Positions 26,141 to 37,734 of a DNA stretch of 64,000 nucleotides are shown one piece after another. The DNA comes from Styela clava (taxonomy: Eukaryota; Chordata; Ascidiacea; Stolidobranchia; Styelidae): NCBI RefSeq assembly GCF_964204865.1, contig NC_135258.1, positions 9,601,001-9,665,000 of the forward strand. Direction: 5' to 3'. Numbering within the stretch: position 1 is the stretch's first letter; each line of letters begins with the position of its first letter. Both the position numbers and the translations under genes were made by a program. Below the pieces are notes generated by a model that was not told the origin of the DNA, searched no databases, and saw nothing but the letters and a program-made list of their open reading frames with translations.

Positions 26141-26763
26141 AAACAGCAGCAAAATTCTTACTAGAGTTAATTGTTTTTGTACATAATTTGGCATGTACAT
26201 GTTTTTTATTGTACCACTGTCGAACAAAGCTCGTACTTCTCGTTGACCGACTTCTACTAAAGCAGTGGCATGTCGTAATGTAGACGGAACGTATCCAACA
26301 TGAGTAGAAGGTTTGTTATGAATAGTAGCCAATGTTGAATGTGTTATCATTGCTGAAATATCAAAGCGATGCCAGAGTCATTATTCGAATTAGTTCTTCC
26401 ACGACATACCTTTGCAAAATGTTATTTCTTTTGGCACTTGAAACAGACTACTTCCCGAGCGGGGCATTTCGATCGTGGATATCTACTATTACCGCAGATA
26501 GCGGATTTACTTCTACTTGTCATAGCTGCATTTTCTGGCGACGATCCGACATCGAAATTGTTAAAGATGCTGCTCCGACGGGAGTGTTGATCAACCATTT
26601 CGTCCAATGTCACTTTCTTATTTTCCAGTAGTCGTTGTCGTAACCAAGTGGAATTCAAGCCACGTCTATAGGTGTACCGAATATATTCATTCTGGTATTC
26701 TTTAGCACAGAGTCGTCCCACATTTGGCCCGCTCGGTAATTTTCGAATCCCAACGTCTTTCAC
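26140..26763 (-). pseudogene. LTR-retrotransposon gag C-terminus and protease fragment
   Basis: The minus strand encodes a Gag-like stretch ending in a zinc-knuckle region (CGNSRYPRSKCPAREVVCFK, continuing to a second Cys pair). After a stop and frame break comes an aspartic-protease-like stretch with the active-site motif A-L-F-D-S-G-T and the following 'Y-M-P-N-Y-V' context. This order (knuckle, then DSG protease) is typical of Ty3/mdg4-type Gag-Pol. Reverse transcriptase, integrase and LTRs are missing, the frame is interrupted, and both sides run into unrelated repeats. It is a dead fragment. Confidence 0.7.
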
Positions 26764-27300
26764 AAATCTGAGCCATTATTGAAACCTCTAATGAAAAAAA
26801 TTGTCGTTCAAACGCGCGAGAAGCACCTATCTATCGAAAGCTTCTTTTATGTAAATTTGTGGTCGTTATTGCCAGTGAGACATGTTTGAGTTTATTTTTA
26901 TCGTCTGCCATGTATTTCAATCTGTTCTCCTGTCTTTTTTCTGTGAAGCTATAGAAGAGGCAGTATTATAACCTCAATATTTGACGGCATTTACTTCTTC
27001 TTGCGACTCCCCCTGAAAAACGCTTTAATACTTTTCAATTTCCCCTCTTTTGCAATGAGTTTTATTTAAATTATCCTGAAGTAAAAATGCCGTGGTGTCA
27101 ATATTGGATATTTGCTTGAGCCAAAGCGCTGAACGTTGCTCAACAATGCTCGATGTGTCCTTGCTCATAAAAGGATTAGAAATGAACGACATGCATGACG
27201 CAACCATATCCAAGTGTGTGGGATATCGTATTTGGAACAGTATCTAATGACCCGTGACACTAGTGAGGTCAAATAGTTAAAGTTGAACGTTACAGTTTTT
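26711..27300. mobile_element. degenerate hAT copy (family of 35.19 kb)
   Basis: The left part (tcgtcccacatttggcccgc, and the 'ttcaaacgcgcgagaagcacc' segment) matches the 616-bp hAT element at 35,189-35,804. Further right, the minus strand at 27,213-27,060 encodes FISNPFMSKDTSS and downstream residues resembling hAT transposases of the GTF2IRD2/ZBED5 type. Ends are uncertain and the copy is broken. Confidence 0.5.
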
Positions 27301-27399
27301 AAATTTATTGTCTTCTTCAGTTCTCAAGTGATTGCAACGAGAGTTAGACTTTTTCTACGGAATGCAGTTTCGCAAAAGAGGAAAGTGTTGCGACGCCCT

Positions 27400-27444
27400 A
27401 GAAAAATTGAAATGACGCCCACTTTGAGAACCACGGCTGTAAAC
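27400..27444 (-). mobile_element. hAT-type terminus (partial)
   Basis: On the minus strand this reads CAGCCGTGGTTCTCAAAGTG followed by GGCGTC, a typical hAT left end. The partner end is not identified, and it may belong to the transposase-bearing remnant immediately to its left. Confidence 0.5.
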
Positions 27445-27818
27445 AATAGAATAACACGCTAACAGTATAGAATGCAGTATGACAGAACTGGGGTAATCGA
27501 GAGTACGTTGTTTATCTAATAACTACACTGTGAAAAAACACGGAAACAAACGGCAACAATGTCAATATTATTCGATTGTCAATTTCGTGTTTTGATTCTC
27601 TGCTTAGCCGTGTCCGGGCCTTATAATTATCGGGTATAACTAACCTACATCGGAAGCATTTTGCTGCTAGAAACAAGAAGTAAACACGATTATCTCATTA
27701 CGAATTTATTATAGAGTGTATTACGAAATTGCAAATTAAAGTCAGAATTGAAATACCTGCACTGATAATTTTTTTAATCCTATTTTGGTTATTCTGCAGA
27801 AATCAGAAATTGGATCAT

Positions 27819-30800
27819 TCATAGAGCTCCGTTATATTCAGTAACTTTGACATATTTTATTTTCATTGCCGCTTTTTCTCCTTGCCATGTTGGATACCAG
27901 TCTTCTTTGTTGTCCCAGAAATCCTGGAAAATATGTAAATTAAACCTTTGATAAATAATAGAAACACCATTGAAGTTTTTTTTTGGCAATTTTTTTTATA
28001 TATGTGCGACGCCTATTCGCGCCTTTTGCCCCAATCAATGCCATGTATTCTCTTATAGCTAACGATATACCGGGTGGTCACTGAAAACCGACAATTTGTC
28101 AAACAGCTATTCATTTTTAAAGAATAACTTTTTACTTTTACACTTTTTTAAAGTTTTTAAATAATAGAAACACCATTAAAGTTTTTTTGTTAATTTTTAT
28201 TGTAAAAAAACTTGTAAAAAAAATTACCTTTGCAGCGGTGGGTGAGGTGTTAGCCCAAGGTTTATTTTTTCTCTCCTGTCCATTATAATTATTGGCATCA
28301 TCTGGGAAGTATCCTGCCGTTCCACCAACAGCGACGTTCATTAACAAATAGTACTTCTGGTCGAAAGGAGCAAGTTTTGAACCCGCAATCCAAGGATTGT
28401 CACCGTTATTGGTTTTCGTTGCGAAGTCTCCCCACTCGTACATTGATTGACCTTCGTTAGGAGCAACGTTCAAAATATTTTCATCGTCAATGTAAAATCT
28501 GTTGAAAAGTATAATCTAATAAATTTCTGGCTGATTGAAGATTGATTATTTGAGTGAAATTACTGTTTAATTTTTATTTGGAAATCGTTGACATCAACGG
28601 CAAAAATACTTTTCCATCTGAATATATCTTGCTGAACGACTAAAATTGGCTGCCAAAGGACGCTCAGAAGTTGATCACAAATGGCATCTGCTGTACTTTG
28701 AATTCTGATAAGCACTAAGGTGTTTTTCATCTTTTACATTTTGCCAAACCCATTCTTCTCCACAGTCTCATATATGAAATGCGTATTTGGTTAAGTATTA
28801 ACCGTGACTCGTGTAGCTTTTGAGTGAAAAAAGACGGCTGGAATACTTAAATTTGACAATTTAATTATTTTTGTAACCGATTGCAAGTACGGACGAAAGA
28901 ACTGACATTCGAAAATAATATTTAATTGTATATTGTTAAAACTTACTTTAAGCCGCTGGGCCTCCATTCCAGAGTATATTTGTGGAAATCATCTGCGAAT
29001 GTAGAGTCAGTCAAAGTTCTAAAACGGAAAGAAATAAGTTAACTGTAAAACAAGTAAGTCGACTTGCTTGTTTTACTCTTGATTGATTGTGATTCATCAA
29101 TAACAAAAGTATATATAAAGTATATATTCTGGTCCGACATATGATGAATGCACATGCAAAATCTGGAGCAGATTCAATCTTGCTTTCGTGAGATATCGCG
29201 TGCATCTAACAGACAGACAGACAAGCGGACAAATACCTATCAACATACTCACCGATTAAAATCGATAAGTAATAAATATTATCGGAATATCAATATCAGG
29301 AAATCTTCGTTTGGAAATTGGCGTGTTGATATCGGATCTGTAGCGGACATGTGGGGCACCTGGGACAAGTGGGACACGTAGGGCACGTGGGAGAAGTGGG
29401 ACACGACATTTTTGAGACACCCATATATGGATAAATATATGTGTGTTGAGCGAATTAGACCGTCGCAACAAAAACGTCACATAATTGAGTTTTGATCATG
29501 TTAACAGGATCATACAGAACAAAGTGGTATTTCGTAAGATAAATCACGAAATATAATAAAATAATAATGAAATATCTGACCTATTTAGCTCTAAACTTTG
29601 ACTTTGACGTGAAATTTCTATTCGTACCGTGTTCGAATCAATTGAAATATCAGATTAACTATAGTTCAGACTGTTGTATACTATTTTTATGAGTTGTCCA
29701 AGATGCCGCGAAATAGCTCTTATGCCATATATTTCAAAATGCAACCTCACATTCTATTACGATACTTACTTACATAGAAAATCTGTCAATTCATTTTATT
29801 GTTGATGTTTTTTGCGCAATCAATCTTTTTTTCTCAATTTCATGAGTCTCCAAGCATTTTTATACATCAAAAAAAGATCTTGTTTATTTAACCAGTACAA
29901 ATTTGTCAATGTGATATAGAAGACCATTTGTGCATATTGATGCCCCTTTAATTTGATTTTTCATTTCTTAGTCATTAGATTAGATGATTAAAAAATCTAC
30001 TCTACATAAGACAGTCATACAGATGAAAGCAAACTTACTTTGTATTATGCGTCATGAGCCAATTATTCCATGGCCAATAAGGTCCCCAGTGTGCAGTAGA
30101 ACCAGAAGTATGTGCCCCAATCATCTTTCCGGACGCATCAGACAAGTTCATGTTTCCTATACAGAATGATGAAGGTTGATAGACATTCTTCCAATATTCT
30201 CCATGTGCATTAGTAGAAATGACTGAGTGGGAATTTCACCATCGCATTTGACTTTCGAAGTTTAAGGCTGTTCTTGCATTAATAGCTCACACTAAACAGG
30301 ATAATCAGATTCTAGGGGAATTTCGTGGTATCAGTCAGTTCATATGATATTTTACACCCAGAGTTTAAAAACTACAGGTTGTTCTATTTTCTTACCTCTA
30401 CTTTCAACAATATCAATTTCGCCTGAAGCCGGCCAGTCACCGTATGCGTTCGTCGTTGGAAGCATCCATATTGCAGGCCATATCCAATCTCCAGCTGGTA
30501 ACTGTGCTTCAATTTCGACTTTCCCAAATCTCAATGAATAATTATTTATTTATTCATTAAAAACATTCTGGTCTTTTAGAATGAGAATCTTCCTTTGTTG
30601 AAACTTTTACGTAAAAATTATACATTTCTTGCAAAGTAACTGAACGATGTGCTCAGAAAGCATAATCTTAAGTCGAAACGAAATTCCTTACTAATGTAAG
30701 CGATGTATTAAGATTTACTTATTTGCGAAGTCTAAGTATACCTGAAATTCAAAGATTCGACAGTTCGCAAACGAGCAGACTGAATCGGGTTTACGATAGT

Positions 30801-32537
30801 TCCCCCGTCATAGTTGCCAGTTCTTTCGCATCCATACCATTGACGTCCGGTACACGTGTTTGCTGGAGATGAGCCTAGGCAATATAGAACTTATAGGCCT
30901 ATGTCCATTAATTTCCAAAATAAAGACAATCGTCAATAATGCTTTGCGGAAGACGTTACAGGACCTCAGGAACATGAAACAAATCACACAATATATATAC
31001 TTACAAACTTCATTTCATTAACGCGTCCAATAATAATCATTAGGCCTATATTTTTGTTGGACAAAAACATTGCGATGCCCGCTAGTTTTAATACATACAA
31101 TCCTATTGGAATCTTATCTAGTATCGAGAAATAAAAACTTGCATTTAATAAACCATATTGTGTCTATTCTAATTGTTTATTTTACTATGTCCGTTTTATG
31201 ACACTGCATTTAAATTTACAGTAGTAGTTTACCTTCCAGAGACAAAGTTCCGTACTTGACAAAATTTTCATCGTATTTATCTGAAGTTAGAGTCTGCAAA
31301 TACAGAATAAGGAAATACAATATTTCAGTTACTCGCGGTAACGTCATGTGTTAGCAGAAATCCAATTTTTGAGAGATTTGAATTGAATAGGATTCAATTA
31401 ATGACATTGGTATGCATTAAATATTTATTAAATTATTAATTCAAGAAATAAGACTAGAAAATTTTTATATTCCAGATTTTATTTAACGTTTGCTGAACAA
31501 AAACATAATCTTCAATTATTAGTCATTAATTGTACCGGTTTTAAATAGAGAACTCCGTCTTTGACGTAGCTATTTGAGCGGTTGTTTGTGTAATACTGAA
31601 ACTCCCAATTCTGTCAAAACAATGTTTTAAAAATTATTCATAAAAACATTAAACTTTAGTTGAACAGGGTAACTAAAAAGATCACGAGAACACAGCGTTT
31701 ACAAAAATAGTTTTTCAAGTTCTTAAACTGTGTATTTCGAAGACATCAGATTAATTTTTTTACACAAATATGAAACTTTGTCCATAGTGAATATATTAGA
31801 AACGACCATTATTTAAAGATCATTTTATGAAGTGATCCAAGAATATTGTTAGACAACCTTGTTTTGCCAAACTGAAAATACGTTTTACAGAATAAGACCA
31901 AAATAAGCAAGATTCTATAAGAGCATGATCAAACCCAAATTATTTGCAATATTGTATTTAACGCCAAATGATACAATTTCTCAAAAAATGCGTACATGTT
32001 TTAAACCAAGTCTTTTCTTAAATAACTACTTACCCCTCCACCACCTGCCGTAATTTCATGTTGCCAGTTTTCAAGATTCAACGTGTCAAATTCGTCATGA
32101 AATATCACATTTTCTAAAGAGATTAGAAGACGATTGAAACCAAGAACGGGTATAGAGTATTGACCCAAACCCTTTGCATATAACTAACAGATTGAACTGC
32201 CGCTTTTCCGTGCCGGATAATACTTCATCACTTGGTGTGTGAATAAGTTTGCAGCTAATAAAAATTTCATTTATTCTCTTTCCACATTCTAAACGCAAAA
32301 TGAATAACAACTGCTCCATATTAAACAGCAAAAAGTATTGACTTACAGGAGAACAATGTTAATTATTATAGCCAAAAAAGTTGAATTTCCACCAATGGGT
32401 TATACATACAGAATATTAATAGAGTTGTCAGTAAACGATGATTTACCAAATTCTTTCGTGGGGGTGGTAGAAGATTGTTTGCAAGAAAATGATAAACCAG
32501 TAAACATGAACAGCAGAAACAAAATGCACGAGTCCAT
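27819..32537 (-). CDS. secreted GH16 beta-1,3-glucanase / glucan-binding protein, copy B
   Basis: Exons: 32537-32447, 32113-32034, 31610-31536, 31293-31233, 30874-30742, 30529-30396, 30156-30039, 29018-28947, 28498-28228, 27923-27819. Phases and lengths are identical to copy A, giving 379 aa. The start matches copy A (MDSCILFLLFMFTGLSFS signal peptide). An in-frame ATG five codons upstream (32,552) is an alternative. Catalytic residues are intact (GEIDIVES, Glu184 and Glu189; Met188 of copy A is Val). Other landmarks are GDWIWPAIWMLP, NPIQSARLRT and MYEWGDFATKTNNGDNPW, then NVAVGGTAGYFPDDANN. It is expected to be secreted and to bind or cleave beta-1,3-glucan. The upstream region resembles that of copy A, so similar regulation is plausible. 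A conserved poly(A) signal lies at 27,710-27,705. No frameshift or stop was seen. Confidence 0.9.
29351..29404. repeat. short ~10-bp G-rich minisatellite
   Basis: About five imperfect copies of a GGGACA(C/A)GTG-type unit, located in an intron of GH16 copy B and absent from the matching intron of copy A. The plus strand is G-rich and the transcribed pre-mRNA correspondingly C-rich. Confidence 0.65.
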
Positions 32538-33420
32538 GTTTGTCTGAAGCATATGTATTAATTAGAACTATATTCTGGGACAAAACTGTATTGAAAAAGA
32601 AAGTATTATAAATTAGAGAATCATAAAAATCAAAGGTCATGTGCACTGCATAACGACTTTAAACGAAACCGCCATATATTGTATACTGTCACCGACCAAA
32701 TCAAACTATGAAAAATGTTACCTACGTATAGTATTGTTTCGGACAAAACGAATCTTGACGAATCTTTCTTTATCTGTTCATGAACGAAATTTATATTCCA
32801 GCCATTCTAGGAATTTTATTAGAAATATAATACAATCCAAAATAAACTATCAATTTTGTTGCGAATATTATTCGACTCGACTTTGCAAAATATATTTGCA
32901 ATCTTTTATCGGCTACTTGTAATTCGGTAAATGACTCTTAAGTGATGCCATATATATTTACTACCGCTTATAACACTTTCAAAAGTACTTTTTGGTTGCA
33001 AAATATTTTGCGTCTTCATGGCGAACACGTCACTTCATTTTAAATATTTGATAGAGATATCACAAAAATACTACGATGATTATTCCTTTACAGTTATCGC
33101 AATGTGGAATGACATTTTCCAATAGGACTTGGCTTGGTATATTTCCAATAGGACAAATTTTTAACTCAATTGGGCATATTTTTTTTACATTCAAATAGTA
33201 AGTACATTACATTGTTGCGGCCACCTCAAATGCCCCGGCAAGTCGAACAGGGCAGAAATTCGAACAAATATGACAGATAACACGTGTCAAACAAACTTTC
33301 TTTGTGTAAAAAAGCGGTTTATTGTGTTTTATACGATTGCTTTATATAGTCACCGGGAACAAATGAACTTGCGAAACATTTGTGACTAAAAATAAAATGT
33401 GAATAATTTCAAAAAATTAA

Positions 33421-33853
33421 TAACTGTAGCTAACAGAATTGTTTGTGTAGAGCCAGAACTCGAAATTCTGTGAATCGGAATAATTTAGATTTGATACGTG
33501 AAACAACATGGTGCAACATTGGCTCAATACCAATACAATAAAAAAAATAACACAGAAGTGTCGTTCGTTCAAAATAAAAAATAATACATACGCATTCACA
33601 TAATATATTAGAAGTTCACTCCACATTTGGAAGCCATTTTTTTACGGGTAGAAGAAATTGGGCTCACTAACCGTACTAACCGAGCCTTCAAACTTGAATA
33701 CAAACAAATGTAGAAAGAAATGAAGCCATAATAGGCTGTCCTAAAATGAACAAAAACATTTATATATATATACACCGTCCCCAGTTATTTCATGTTGTCA
33801 TACGCTCAAGTCGGAAGTTTGGAATTCGTCATAATAAATAACTTTTTACAAAT
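33421..33853 (-). pseudogene. relic third GH16 copy, unit B
   Basis: The exon-2-like piece (about 33,850-33,776) retains YYDEFQT and QHEITG, but the invariant Trp codon before QHEIT is a TGA stop at 33,800-33,798. The exon-3-like piece starts at 33,467 after an intact acceptor (ttcacag) and encodes NFEFWLYTNNSVSYSY. It then loses the DGVLYLKP half and its donor. This is the mirror image of unit A, where the 3' half survives. No further exons were seen. Confidence 0.72.
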
Positions 33854-34169
33854 AAAAAATGAAAGAACCTGAAATATATTTCATAGAAAAATTTAGAACA
33901 ATATTTTTAAGCTGAATAAAGCAAAGTAAAATGTTACAAATACAATAGCATTATTTCAGCTGCAACTTCTAAAGTATAGCTAGATAAATAATCAGTTAGA
34001 TATTGCAACATACAATACATTGATATCATTGAATGAAAATTGCAATTATTTCAAATTCACAAAGTAAGATTTTGCATAAACCATTCCAATACTTTATCAT
34101 TTAATAATATAATCTATCACTAACAACAAATGACAAATATGGAAAAATTTAAAGCAAATAGAAAAGGCT

Positions 34170-34545
34170 ATGAAGTGCTTGAACCTTTTGGGTCAAAATA
34201 TCATAAATGCTAAAACTAAGTATTGTTTTCCTATCAAAATATCTCGTATATCTAAAGGTTCGTACGTAAAAGCTACACCGACAATCAAAATAGCAACAAA
34301 AAGAAGAGCAAGTTTCAATATTACCGATTTCAATTTCTGTCTCTCAAATCAACTTTTTCAACTGACATTTGAAAATTGCTCACGAGATCCTTCAAAAAAG
34401 AAGTTTGCAGTCGATTACCTACTTTAAGGGTAAACCCGAACAACTCGCTCCTGCAAATGCAAAAATAATAATTGAGAGAATGCATGCACCGATGGTTCTC
34501 AGTTCGGTTTGGATTCAAGAAAAGACACCAAGTAAAGTTTTTCAA
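34170..34545 (-). pseudogene. broken copy of the transmembrane-segment exon, unit B
   Basis: Homologous to the open frame at 24,636-24,956 (shared MxVEKVDLRDRN), but the next Trp codon is TGA. About 4 bp are also deleted just after it, shifting the frame before the hydrophobic segment (KLALLFVAILIVGVAF in another frame). It decayed in parallel with the GH16 relic beside it. Confidence 0.6.
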
Positions 34546-35188
34546 CTTTCAGCTATAGTAAATCCTATCTGCTTCACGAACAAAATACAATGCTTTGCTT
34601 CATTTCCGCTGACCAGACAGTTTTATGTGGTTTCCTAGTTACGTAAGAGTTATTTTTACATGCCGTAATAAGCTTTGGCTTTACATGCCAAGATAAGGAA
34701 TTTCGGATACAAAGTGGGCTGATGAATCGTTTCACAAATTTTTGTTGTTTTTCCTATATTGGTATTTGAACCTTGTTTCTTGGGACATTTTGACGAATTG
34801 CCACATATTGCATTTTATCAGATAATAGCAAAATTCTGTACGATGGTATGCAAATTCTTTTATAGAGAGAATCACACTTGTTCTTATCAAAAAAGCATAC
34901 ATAATACCCCTTTTTTTGCCAATATTATAAGTTCAGAATCATAAATGACGCTTCCTTTCAAAACGTGATTTTAATAAATTTATGTATAGCGGGAAATGCA
35001 CTATATCAGGCACACACCTTAAGACATAGATTCATAACAAGAAAATATTGCAGGAGTTTATACTGTACTTTTGTAATGTTTGAAGTGCCATATGTTTGAC
35101 AGAATCGGTTCTATAGGAAAATTTCGCCGCATAGGAAATATCGCCGTATGATAAATCGCCTTATTTAAAAAGATTCGTTATTTAAGAG

Positions 35189-35804
35189 CAGGGTCGTCCA
35201 ACCTGTGGCCCGCATGCCACATGTGGCCCGCCGAAGGTTTCTGAGTGCCCGCGCGGTATTATTCGATCCCAATGTATTTCACAAATCTGGGCCTTTATTA
35301 AAACCCCTAATAAAAAAAATTATTTCTCGTCATTCAAACGCGCGAGAAGCACCATCCATTTCAATCTTTTTTTTTTGTCTTTTTCTGTGAAGCTAGAAAA
35401 AGGCAGTTTTCATGACCTCAATAGTTTACTGCACTTAGACTACTTGTACGAGCAAGTTTTTATGCAAATGAACCATGTCAAATCCCCCGTAGGATCAATA
35501 ATTTCTGACAGTCATATGAAAAATTCGCTATGCATTGCTATTGCACCGAACATTGACAAACTTATTGGATGAAAGCGGTGTCATACTTAACATTGAAATA
35601 TCTACGTGTGGAAAAAACTTTCGACTTGACTGTATCTTCGTATTTTTATTGTTTTTATAATTTTGGTGTGAGGGTTTGGTTTGTTTTTTCATTAATCTGT
35701 AGTTGGTGTAGGGAAAACTAGAACACAACAACCATATCAAGTGGCCCGCGCAATCATTTGTAAACTAAATGTGGCCCTTTGGCCAAAAAGATTGGACAAC
35801 CCTG
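35189..35804 (+). mobile_element. hAT element, internal deletion derivative
   Basis: The termini CAGGGTCGTCCAACCTGTGG (left) and, inverted, CAGGGTTGTCCAATCTTTTT (right) are typical hAT inverted repeats. They are flanked by TTTAAGAG and TTTGAGAG, an 8-bp target duplication with one mismatch. Inside, plus-strand residues YEQVFMQMNHVKS and downstream 'NIDKLIG' match the C-terminal dimerisation domain of GTF2IRD2/ZBED5-like hAT transposases. At 616 bp it lacks the catalytic domain, so it is non-autonomous. Confidence 0.85.
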
Positions 35805-36999
35805 TTTGAGAGCGTACTTTAACACTGGCCCTATAAACCTAACTCTTTTTCTCGCAAATCGTTTTACAGAAAAATGCTCTTGCGTTGTTTCCTATGCGGT
35901 GAAATTTCCTGCGGCAAGATTTTCTACGGAGAATTTTCTGGGTCATTGAATTCCGACTATTTCGGACGACATCGTTGACATGCACGGACGTATGTTGTAT
36001 CGCTTTTGTTCTTGTTTGCAATTTATTTTAAGCTTTCAATTTGCAGCGGAAATAAAAAATGTAAAACAAATGGACGTTCGGTATGAATTGTACATGTCCA
36101 AAAATGGCAGTTCAAACTACAGCTGCGTTGTGTGCCTAAACCGCTACTCCTAAAAATATTTTCCCGAGGCAGAGCAAATGCTTCTAATGCACTCATTGCG
36201 GCGACTTCCTGTGCATAGGAAACGAAGAGAATAATCAGGCACACCAAAGTTCAATATTGGCGATGCGCGTTCCGTGACATATATCGCCAGTCCTTATTAA
36301 ATGTCTGTATTTTCTATTTTTTCTGTTTTTTATATTTTTATGCAATCAAACGGTAATAACACTGCATATTGTGTGTTGTTAGTCAGATAAATTTAGAAGC
36401 GACATGTTCTGTGTAAATTCGCTTGTATATCACATTCAAGTCGTTGGCCGCTTCAAGCGTATGATTTTACCTGGGCTAAATGACGTTACACGCTTGTGAG
36501 CGAAAGCAATATGTTGTTTTCGTAAGGAACTAAAGCTACATAATGGAGCTACGCCACGGATTAATAGCCTGACGAAGTAATTCCATAACATCGTAAATGT
36601 GACAACGAAAGAACTATTGAATTAAATTGGTAATGAAATTTTACTGGTGCATCATAAATTCAATCCAACGGTACCATTGGAAAGCTATCTTTAGCTCCTT
36701 GAACTCTAAAAACTGTTTTACGGCTTTCTGGAAAACGTTTTCTACACTGAAAGCCGGTACAGTATTTCGATATCGGCATCCCTATGGAGAAGGCTACGCT
36801 TCTTTGAAACCTCATATCTCGTATTATATTATAATCGAAAAAGTTTTATATCGTGTGAAAGATAATTTTCAAGGCTAATTGTGATTATAAAATAAGATAA
36901 AACGTTTTCGATCATCCTATGAAAATCGGCAAAAGTAAAAAAAAATGAAATTCCTTAAAAGTTCATAATTTAAATTTAAACAAACCTCTTGTTTTAGAT

Positions 37000-37410
37000 T
37001 TAACATAGGGTAGGTAGAAATTTAAATATTTATCCCGTGGAGAAGAAAGCCGACTAGACGGATTAGTTACATGGCGAACCACTGCTTCTCGTCTGTTTAC
37101 CAGTCCGTGTCGGTTATGCCCAACGATTAACATACCGTATGGGTTATGCCAATGGTGGGATTCAGCCGGTTCGCACCGGTTTTTATAGAATCGTCTCACG
37201 GAGTTTTATGAGATCAGCGAACCGGTTAGCATTACTGATTTATTTGCTAAATAAATTTTGTTACAGAACTGGCTGAAAAATATGACTTTTGTGATGGAAC
37301 CGGCTGACAAAAAATTTGAATTCCACCATTGGGTTATGCCCGCAGGGATTAGTTAGTCAGTTATTTGCTTCAGATGCATAAACTTGATGCCTGATGGTTG
37401 TTAAAGGTAT
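37000..37410 (-). repeat. SINE copy, interrupted by a hAT MITE
   Basis: The segments 37,000-37,149 and 37,340-37,410 join into a reverse-orientation copy of the SINE body seen at 37,735-38,160. They share GGCGAACCAC, ACCAGTCC and GGGATTAGT(T/C)AG(T/C)CAG. The gap between them is exactly the MITE plus one copy of its target duplication. Confidence 0.65.
37150..37331. mobile_element. 182-bp hAT MITE
   Basis: The ends are inverted repeats (CAATGGTGGGATTCA; on the other strand CAATGGTGGAATTCAA), followed by a GCCGGTTCGCACCGG-type subterminal motif. The element is flanked by a perfect 8-bp duplication GGTTATGC (37,142-37,149 and 37,332-37,339). It has no coding capacity and sits inside a SINE. 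Confidence 0.92.
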
Positions 37411-37734
37411 CGATGCTCAGATAATTTTTCTCAGACAGATTTTTTGGTTGTAAACATTACCTCGTTTTCGTGTGCTTTGTTAGTTTTTAGTTGTGTTTCT
37501 GAATTTTAAGTATGAATTAAATAAATAACATGTTACCGCAACATAAGTGTGGAGTGTGGACTCAACGAGTGTGGGTTGTGGTAACTCTGATATTTTTTGA
37601 TGTGTATTAGCCTGAGATAAGTTAGGTGCGGTATAGTAAAACACAACAGGTATGATTTTTAAAAAGCACTCAAAACTATTCTACAATAGTCCAACCACAA
37701 GACGGTTTGAGTAATGTCATTTCATCGGCTCGGC

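Larger units (their letters stand above)
25406..27554. other. transposon-filled spacer between duplication units
   Basis: None of this 2.1 kb spacer is shared with either duplication unit. It holds a repeat segment (25.64-26.14 kb), a Ty3-like gag/protease fragment (26.14-26.76 kb), and hAT sequence to about 27.44 kb, all listed separately. No host gene is visible. Confidence 0.7.
27555..34935 (-). repeat. segmental tandem duplication, unit B
   Basis: This is the collinear partner of unit A (17,395-25,405) in the same orientation. All ten GH16 exons have the same lengths as in unit A. The relic third copy and the transmembrane-segment sequence recur in the same order. Divergence in introns is substantial, so the duplication is not recent. 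Confidence 0.85.
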
